Of a stretch of DNA of 64,000 bases, positions 58,101 through 64,000 are shown one piece after another (position 1 is the stretch's first letter; each line of letters opens with the position of its first letter). Location: positions 62,001-126,000 of the forward strand of contig DF240852.1 of NCBI GenBank assembly GCA_000507305.1, read 5' to 3'. The DNA comes from Breviolum minutum Mf 1.05b.01 (lineage: Eukaryota > Sar > Dinophyceae > Suessiales > Symbiodiniaceae). A program made the translations under genes and the position numbers. The notes beneath the pieces are model-generated. The model was not told the origin of the DNA. It saw only the letters and a list, made by a program, of their open reading frames with translations, and searched no databases.

Positions 58101-59298
58101 CATGAAACTACCACATCTAGCTACATCAAAATGCTGGAACAAACTCAAGACATGGATATTTGTTTGCTAGGGCATCCCGAAGGTTTGCCCGAAGCAGCGG
58201 CAGGTGTTTGCCGGCAATCAGCAACCAAAACATGTTTTTTTGATAGAAGCAATCAATTAAATCGTCACATGATCTTGGAAAGCCATTGTGCAATAGCTGA
58301 TCTTTGAGGCAACTAGCGATTTATCGGCCGGGACGGCAAAAGCTCAGTGGATTTCTTTTTGGCTGGCCACTATGGGCAAAGAGGAAATGACAATATGGCG
58401 AGTTGAATGCAAAGTGATGAAACATCATACCCTCCAGGGGATTAACATATCCCACCTTGGGAAAAGGAAAATCATCTTCAAAATGCCATTTTTGGGGGAT
58501 ATGTTAGTTTCCTGGAGGGTATTGCTTCCAACATTTGATTTAGCTATATACCAGTCTTCTTCACATCCAAAAAAAAAACAAAACAAAGATGTCAGCATTC
58601 ATGAAAAATCCCTGACAGCACACTCCAAAAGCTTCTCGAAAAATTCCTGAGGATGAAACCCTTTTTTCACTGGCCATCGCGATGATGTTGCACAAGTCTT
58701 CAATACATGGCTCCTGATGGAAGCTCCAATGGTCTTTCAATGGGAGGGATGTTTGTTTTGGGGACACGCACCAAACAAAAAAATACGCCTGGGACCTGGA
58801 ACATCAGTGGATATCAGTGGCTATCCTTGTACTTTTGAACCTTGAGGATGGATAAAAATCATCAGATTTCACTCCATGTTCGAAGGATTCCGCCATCCTA
58901 AAGCACCTAAAATGGCAAAAAAATTGGAATCAGCTGAGGTCCAGTATGGGTTTGGACCTAAATGACTCCCTTGGCAAACTGCTGAACTATCCATTTGAGG
59001 TGTTCAGTTCCATGTTTTTTTGAGGTGCCGATTGTACATACATATATGATTATATTTAACTTCTTAGGGATACTGAGCAGTGAAGTGAACTTCACCGACC
59101 AGAAAAATGAAGCAGGACCAAAACTAGTGTTTTGTTGCTGCTATCTTTGTTTCGGGGTCACTGACATTGTCATTCACCCAGGTAAAAACATGTTCGTTGT
59201 TGCTACATACTTTTTGTTGATTCTGGCTCAAGTCCTCCTCTCCAAGAAGTGAAGCCTGACCAATGGGCTGGTTCGGCTGGTTGCGGTTGGCTACACCA
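49180..59298 (-). CDS. Large unknown protein with hydrophobic segments (about 19 exons)
   Basis: No family recognised. Exons: 59298-59211, 58713-58611, 58077-58018, 57790-57634, 57554-57463, 56995-56919, 56708-56628, 56305-56224, 55681-55594, 55190-55081, 54852-54787, 54490-54314, 53700-53641, about 52500-52400, 51757-51713, 51225-51091, 50922-50878, 50675-50599 and 49342-49180 (stop). Most junctions agree in phase; those at 58018/57790, 56628/56305 and around 52.4 kb do not and need revision. Hydrophobic parts include FFWNIYLLVEYLGLRWL, LQILCVMLLGVNFFSWM and GVAAFAAFVAELAPYL; a helical part reads MTEAVADALQRAELRLMERA; the end is Gly/Pro-rich. The exon at 58713-58611 has six As where five would keep the frame. 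The right-hand start is not found. An assembly gap lies in the last intron. It could be two genes, but it is clearly coding. Confidence 0.6.
49554..50166. other. Assembly gap (352 N at 49685-50036) flanked by a direct duplication
   Basis: The 130 bp left of the gap (from GACTTTCCATGGCTGGGTG to the TA-rich end) is repeated almost exactly right of it (50037-50166). This is either a tandem repeat spanning the gap or the same sequence placed twice by scaffolding. Confidence 0.97.
50231..50361. mobile_element. Inverted-repeat element, family F7
   Basis: ATCGAAGAAATCCTGCAGCT and AGCCGGATTTCTTCCATCAA ends. Confidence 0.8.
51462..51574. mobile_element. Inverted-repeat element, family F7
   Basis: TGATGGAAGAAATCCGGCGA and GCAGGATTTCTTCCATCCTG ends. 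Confidence 0.88.
52153..52372. mobile_element. Two tandem family F2 foldbacks around one N
   Basis: Two adjacent copies share CCTTGGAAAAGGAGAAACAT and GTTAGTTTT; they are joined by TTTAGG-rich sequence and an N at 52290. Confidence 0.75.
52590..52688. mobile_element. Foldback element, family F4
   Basis: CCTTGAGGGAATTAACATAT and ATATGTTAGTTCCCTGGAGG ends. Confidence 0.88.
54172..54269. mobile_element. Foldback element, family F1
   Basis: Perfect CTAGTTGGTGGTTTCAACCC and GAAACCACCACCTAG ends. It ends 45 bp left of exon 54490-54314, inside the following intron. Confidence 0.9.
55306..55427. mobile_element. Inverted-repeat element, family F7
   Basis: GTTGATGGTTCAGAAATTCC and CGCTGGATTTCAGCTATCAA ends. 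Its core GGGAGAAACTACCGTTCCCT also occurs near 2698. Confidence 0.85.
55428..55522. mobile_element. Foldback element, family F1
   Basis: CTAGTTGGTTTCAAGCC start and TTTGAAACCACCACCTAG end, directly adjoining an F7 copy. Confidence 0.9.
56755..56828. repeat. Dispersed repeat AATAAGGCCGGCTATGAAAT
   Basis: The block from AATAAGGCCGGCTATGAAAT to TGACTAGCCATGAA recurs at 3905-3985 and, more diverged, at 43495-43565 and 19029-19070. It is not an inverted repeat like F1-F8. Confidence 0.75.
57126..57231. mobile_element. Foldback element, family F1
   Basis: CTAGCTGGTGGTTGAACC start and GAAGCCACCATCTAG end. Confidence 0.85.
58428..58522. mobile_element. Foldback element, family F4
   Basis: ACCCTCCAGGGGATTAACAT and ATGTTAGTTTCCTGGAGGGT ends. 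Confidence 0.9.
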
Positions 59299-60492
59299 CT
59301 GGAAAATCTGGCAAGAAATGTATATATATATATATATATCAAGCAAAGAAATCTGAATAGAACAACGACCAGATTCAAACAGCTCAATTTTGCTTGAAGC
59401 GCCCCCCCCCAAAAAAAACATGGAAATACATGTGATTCTACGTATAAATGACTCGGGGCTCCAAGAAACAATGTGGTTTCCAACTAATTTCTGATCGCTC
59501 CAACGCGATCATTGCGATCACTCCCACAATGGAACCCGGCCTATCGCCACCTATATGTGGCCCCAGCATACTCTTGAGCCGAATACAGCAGCAGGTCGCG
59601 GAATCGTCTTTGGCTCACCCGATGTGGGAACCACTCACTATATACAAGTACCTACGAATGTTTGAAGAGATTTTTGGATCCAACAGCATCTTCAAAGGGT
59701 TCCCTTCCAATCACCGCCTGCTTCATGCGGGGTTCAGATCTTTCTGTGGACGTTTTCATCAATCAGAATAGCACTTTGCAGGCTGCAAAAATCATTGAAT
59801 GTGTAATCGAAACCACTGGATCTTCCCCCTGACTGTAAGCTGCATACCTATTTCTTCAGGAAAATTTCACCAGGTCAAAGGACCATGAAATAGAACCTCA
59901 TTTTACCTGCTACAAATGTAATCCTCAAAAATTCAGGTTCCGATTCTGATATCTTTGTATATATATATATATGTATGTGTAATCCTGCCACTGGCTGTGT
60001 GAGATGTTTGTGGGGCCCTTTAACAACATTTGCTACAACACGATTCGTGTATTATCATTGATATTCTCAGCCCTCAGCTCATCATAGGTGTAGTTTTTTT
60101 TCTCATCCACTAGATTCAATTCTGGACCATGTATTGTACCCTCCGGTAAACTAACATAGCAATGGAAAATCACCATCTTGAATAGGAGATACATCTTCAA
60201 ATGGTGGATTTCCCATTGCTATGTTTGTTTACCGGAGTGTAGGTTCAATTCTGGGCCAATTTATTGTAAATTCTTAACCTGAAGGCCATTTTGGGTAGGA
60301 TTCCCTCACTCACCTTTTCAGGGCGACCCAGGCTAGAGGAAATACTAACCCTCCTTGCCTCCATCAATATTTCCCCTCCAATCATCTGTCCACTTCCGAT
60401 TCACGGCCTTACTTTCCATGAAATACTGGTTGTTTAGTGGGGATCCTTATCATGGCTTAAAATAATCCCATAAGTGGGTAGGATTTCATCCC
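59299..60492. other. Spacer right of the large unknown gene
   Basis: Should contain the 5' exons of the large gene. The visible contents are a TA run near 59320-59340, a C/A homopolymer near 59402-59418, a plus-strand frame (59448-59771) with no splice support, and a family F5 foldback at 60136-60242. Confidence 0.4.
60136..60242. mobile_element. Foldback element, family F5
   Basis: TACCCTCCGGTAAACTAACA and TGTTTGTTTACCGGAGTGTA ends, almost perfect inverted repeats. Confidence 0.92.
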
Positions 60493-60687
60493 CTATGTAC
60501 CCTGTAATAACCAAGGTTTGTTTGCATTGCCCACTTCCATCTGACATGAAACCAACCACCAACGCGCCTCATTTTCTGCACCGTTCTGCAATAAAGAATG
60601 GAGTCCGACCTTTTGTGCATCCAGCAGGTCTTGTTGCAAATGATATGTTTTGTACATTGTTTTTTGGTTGATGGGCTTCTCACCCAC
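60493..60687 (-). pseudogene. Frameshifted, possibly ankyrin-like fragment
   Basis: Two minus-strand frames read as pieces of one protein. The first gives KGRTPFFIAE, matching the G-x-TP-L-x-x-A start of an ankyrin repeat; one base later the second gives NGAENEARWWLVS, matching the rest of such a unit (x-NGH-x-x-x-V-x-x-LL). The break suggests a small deletion or an error. Ankyrin repeats mediate protein contacts and are abundant in dinoflagellates. The match is short, so the family call is weak. Confidence 0.35.
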
Positions 60688-61158
60688 CCCCCAAGTTTCA
60701 ACGGATGTAAAAAAACAAATAGTAATAGTAATAGTAATTGTAAGAATTTAGTACTTTATCATGTACTGATATATTTATCAAATACAAGAAAGTAAACAAG
60801 AATAGAGCGCAGGTGGTCACGACCCCCTCTGTACTGATAATAGAACTAGTGATACTGGCAATACTTGTATTTGCTTAAGATGCTGGGAAAAAAAGTAAAA
60901 AACACATTCTCCCAAATGGTGGTTTGACTTTGATTTGCCATGGTTAAAAAAAAACACGCAAAAAGCAAATCCAAGAATCACAATAATAATATCTCAAGTA
61001 TATATGTAGATAACTATATCATAGTCTCAAAGGTAGGGACTTCCTGCTCAAACAAGCTCCATGGGAAAATCTATCTTAGATCCCATAGGAAAATCACCGG
61101 AATTTTGTGTGTTTAAGGCCTCGGATTTGCCAAAAGGTGGCAAGTTTGATCTTGGGTG

Positions 61159-61159
<1 letters not shown>

Positions 61160-61204
<45 letters not shown>
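61160..61204 (+). repeat. (GAT)n trinucleotide array
   Basis: About 15 GAT units, the fourth such array in the window. It creates a poly-Asp/poly-Met open frame only. Confidence 0.95.
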
Positions 61205-61205
<1 letters not shown>

Positions 61206-61640
61206 GTCAGCAGCATTGGTGTGTCACCATATGCGGGAGCGCATGACCTCTTGTCCAATATCTTTCAAAGACTTGTAGACCAATCTTTTCAAAAAGAATC
61301 TGACTTACACAGCATAGACTCAATGTAAACAAACTGCCATAAGGGATGATCATGCACCACAGCCCCTTGGTTTCCAGGGACAAACACAAGAGACCGTACC
61401 CTCCAGAGGGTGAAACACCATTACCATGCTTCCCTTCGGAAAAGTGGAGGTCAGAGATGGGTGGGCAACACCAAACGGTTAAGCTATATATTGAGTTGCC
61501 TCAGTTGCATGCCTTATAATTACAGCCCATGGCACTTCCTTGTACATATAGAACTAGGAAATATTATAGGTTAACCACTTCAAAAAGGGTGTCTTTTTCT
61601 CTCCCCAATTTTTTCAAATCTGAATTCAAGGCACACAATG

Positions 61641-63727
61641 TCAAAGAGCATCATGAAAGGAAAAGCGATGAAAATGGCCAATAACGCCTCGGATTTTCTT
61701 TTTGTGGATCTTTTTTTGTCCACCAAAGATTCCCCGCAAAAGATGTGAGGATTCAGCCACCTCCTTTGAATGAAATTGTCAAGGCTTGATTTTTTCGCGC
61801 ACAAACACGCACCTAAAGAACTTGGCTCAAAACTCTACCAGTAATCATGGATTGAAAAAAAAGTTAAATCCCAAAAATGAGGTTAAAGAGTGTCTTGGAG
61901 TGCGGATTCACGCTCCTAATATTCCCTGCTTATGAGTATGCTGTGTTTGATTCTTTTTTCCGTCCTTTACATCATTCTCATCCGGGGAGGAAAACCCGTG
62001 AATTCCCGGATTCAGGAACGTCGAATCATTCAATGACAGAGCTGAGAATAAATTTCTTCAACAGAAAGCTAATGGTTAATTGGTGGTTTTGGTCGGTGGT
62101 TGGATTCCTGGGATCCCCTTGTGACAAGGATTGTTACTTCGAGACACCCCAAGCCAATCCCAAACCACCAATCCAAAGCACCAATTTAACACTATAGTTG
62201 AAACATACGGAAGTGAAAAAAATGTCAAAAATGCAGCCCAACAGGTTTCAAGAGGGTCCATGCATGTCCATGGTGGTTGACATCTCGGTTTCCTTGCTTT
62301 GGTATGCGTACAGTATAGATGTATAATCTGGTATGTATTTCCATAGTTCTACATTAAATCATTGTATGCATCATATATATTTATATATCCGTCCCCCCCA
62401 TGTGTTCCCACATGTTTGTTCGGCTTTCAAAAAAATGCATCTATATAAATCAGCCCCAAAATCAGCTCCAAATCACCAATCTTAAGTCTCAAACTCCAGC
62501 CAAGCATAGAAACGTTGGCTGTTGCACGTAGTCAGGACTCGAGTGATAAGCCGTTGAGGATTTTTTGCGGCCAAAAGCACCAAACATGTTTTTTTTTGAC
62601 ATTCCAAACAATTAGGCCAAAGTGTTTTTTGTGAAGGGGATGTATGTTCTGGATCATTTCTTTTGACCAGGAAAATCAAACAGAAGCCCACACCCAATGC
62701 CCACCCAAAAGAAATAAGTAATCAGTAAATCAGGTTTCGTATCCTTACAGTAATATCCTTAATAAAGCCTTGTATCTTGAACAACGATAGTATCAATACA
62801 AAGTGCTAAAATAATTCAAAAACACATCTGATTTCTTCCGCAGTCAGCATCCAATTATCAAAGTCTTCAATTTTTTTTCTAGTTGGTGGTTGAACCAACC
62901 CATTTGAAAATATCAATTAGATAAATTGGATATTTCCCCAGGGTTCGGGATGAAATTGAAAAATATTTGAAACCACCAGCTAGTTTTCCTTGAATTCCAT
63001 TTCCATGAGGTCAACCCCGTCACAATGCCGACAGCCAAGGACCGGATTACACCCAAAATGATCCCCGCTCCTTCGGAGATTGTGTAGTCTGTCCATGGCC
63101 TCATCCGATGCTAGTGGTGACCACAAAGGAAGCTGGATTGAATTCTTGTTTCTGTTTTTTTCTGTGGGCTTAACATATTCATTATTATTTTTTCATTTTC
63201 CGACTCTTACAGTACACCCCCAAAGGTTCACAGTTCGCCAGCTAACGAAGAATCCTGAACCTGTCATGTAACCACTGCATATTTGACAGCACAAGACTCA
63301 TCATTAAACATGATCATACTTCCAAATCAAAACTGCATCTGTACAAACATCAAATCTTCCAGTCCCATGGGTTCCAAAAACATGTCTCATCATGCATCAC
63401 CGCCCCTCCCTGTAACCTGTAAAGGGGCCATCCCTCTGCCCCCCCGCAAAAAAAACGGGTTAACAAACCGGTCAAATCAGAAACCAACCCCTTTGGCGCC
63501 TGGATCTCAAAACTCACCACCAAATGTCCAATAGAAGCAATGGAGGCTGCGGTTCGCAGAGCGGTTTTGTGGTCACGTGACCCCGTAACTTCTGGGGCGT
63601 GTTTTTCAGTCGGGAAGGGCAGGGGGTGACAATGGTAATGCGACTCAAGAAAGTCATATCCAGAAAAGGGGTTCACACTAGCAGCATATAGAAATTCTAC
63701 TGGGTTGTCGCCCCAAGTCACGGCACG
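61641..63727 (-). CDS. Unknown protein, 5' partial, with an introner-type intron
   Basis: Five exons in full phase agreement: 63727-63518, 63110-62989, 62878-62826, 62041-61965 and 61763-61641 (stop). The peptide runs WGDNPVEFLYAASVNPFSGY, HALRTAASIASIGHLV-type helix, GAGIILGVIRSLAVGIVTG (a possible membrane segment), KKIEDFDNWMLTAEEIR, LSLNDSTFLNPGIHG, and a basic tail GGQKKIHKKKIRGVIGHF. No family is recognised. Donors are GTGAGT (63517), GA (62988), GT (62825) and GA (61964). The second intron is 110 bp and consists of one family F1 foldback. The gene begins at or beyond the right edge of the window. Coding status is well supported by phase; function is unknown. Confidence 0.68.
62879..62983. 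mobile_element. Foldback element, family F1, acting as an intron
   Basis: CTAGTTGGTGGTTGAACC start and TTTGAAACCACCAGCTAG end. On the minus strand it occupies the intron between exons 63110-62989 and 62878-62826; its terminal CTAG provides the acceptor AG. Confidence 0.9.
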
Positions 63728-63810
63728 CTACCAAAAGTCACGGCAGCCCCAGCGGCACGCAAGAAAACAAAAAAGTCACGGCACGCTAGCTAAAGTCACA
63801 GCACCGGAAG
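63716..63810 (+). repeat. GTCACGGCACGCTA-type short repeats
   Basis: AGTCACGGCACGCTA occurs twice, with variants AGTCACGGCAGCC and AAGTCACAGCACC, within 95 bp. It overlaps the acceptor region of the exon ending at 63727. It could be a degenerate minisatellite or a decayed element end. Confidence 0.75.
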
Positions 63811-64000
63811 CAAACCCCAATGGGCACACTACTTTCATGATGGGCAGCAAAGTATAAGTAGCACAATGTGGCTACTTAACCCCAAAACTTTAGAAAACCC
63901 TGTGGGGCAGGCAGGATCGACCTGATGTGGCCTGCTACGGCTTCGGGGTCTGGGGAACCCAGTAGCCATCCTTGCTTGAAAAGCAGTTTAGAGTCCAAAA
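63811..64000. other. Right edge, nothing recognised
   Basis: No exon or repeat of the listed families is seen in these bases. Confidence 0.4.

Noticed and set aside
57541..58307. Plus-strand frames including a 115-codon one, suggestive of a retroelement
   Set aside because: The minus strand resolves into three exons in acceptable phase (57554-57463, 57790-57634, 58077-58018); no reverse transcriptase or integrase motif is visible.
61877..62197. Plus-strand 107-codon frame starting MRLKSVLECG
   Set aside because: The minus strand contains an exon (62041-61965) that is phased on both sides with its neighbours.
63283..63534. Plus-strand frame overlapping the right-hand exon
   Set aside because: Shadow of the minus-strand coding exon 63727-63518.

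Overview
The window looks like nuclear DNA from a core dinoflagellate, most likely a Symbiodiniaceae-type genome. There is no prokaryotic gene layout. Most convincing coding sequence comes as short exons (25-210 bp) separated by introns of about 0.1-2 kb. Splice acceptors are usually AG followed by G. Donors are a mix of GT, GC and GA, a combination described for dinoflagellates. TTTAGGG-like telomeric fragments and dense short foldback elements fit the same picture. The organism call is inferred from these features; no marker gene proves it.

Every gene I could assemble is on the minus strand, so the 64 kb reads as one unidirectional gene block, transcribed right to left. From right to left: a 5'-truncated gene of unknown function (63.7-61.6 kb); a frameshifted, possibly ankyrin-like fragment (60.6 kb); a long unknown gene with about 19 exons and several hydrophobic segments (59.3-49.2 kb); an intron-poor, decayed DHHC palmitoyltransferase copy (48.5-47.7 kb); an unknown multi-exon gene (47.3-40.1 kb); a gene for a protein built of LPHLDxLxPxLP-like repeats (39.2-30.5 kb) whose tail runs into a coiled-coil gene (29.5-26.9 kb); a HEI10/CCNB1IP1-like meiotic RING ligase (23.1-17.2 kb); a HAD-superfamily hydrolase with all four HAD motifs spread over a 12-exon model (15.9-6.4 kb); and the coiled-coil end of a further gene (4.9-0.4 kb).

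The HEI10-like and HAD models are the firmest: reading phase closes across all 6 and all 11 introns, and the family motifs occur in the right order. The remaining models rest on phase agreement and protein-like composition, without a recognised family.

The introns and intergenic spaces are filled with at least eight families of 85-125 bp foldback (MITE-like) elements, simple-sequence arrays (including about 490 bp of TGTC), and two assembly gaps. The most interesting observation is that some foldback elements coincide with introns. One 110-bp intron (62879-62988) is almost exactly one element, whose terminal CTAG supplies the acceptor AG. A second intron (27899-28020) is mostly another family, and further elements start at or within a few bases of a GA or GC donor. 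This is the pattern expected of introners, meaning transposable elements that create introns. Apart from the motif genes, product names are withheld because I do not recognise them.
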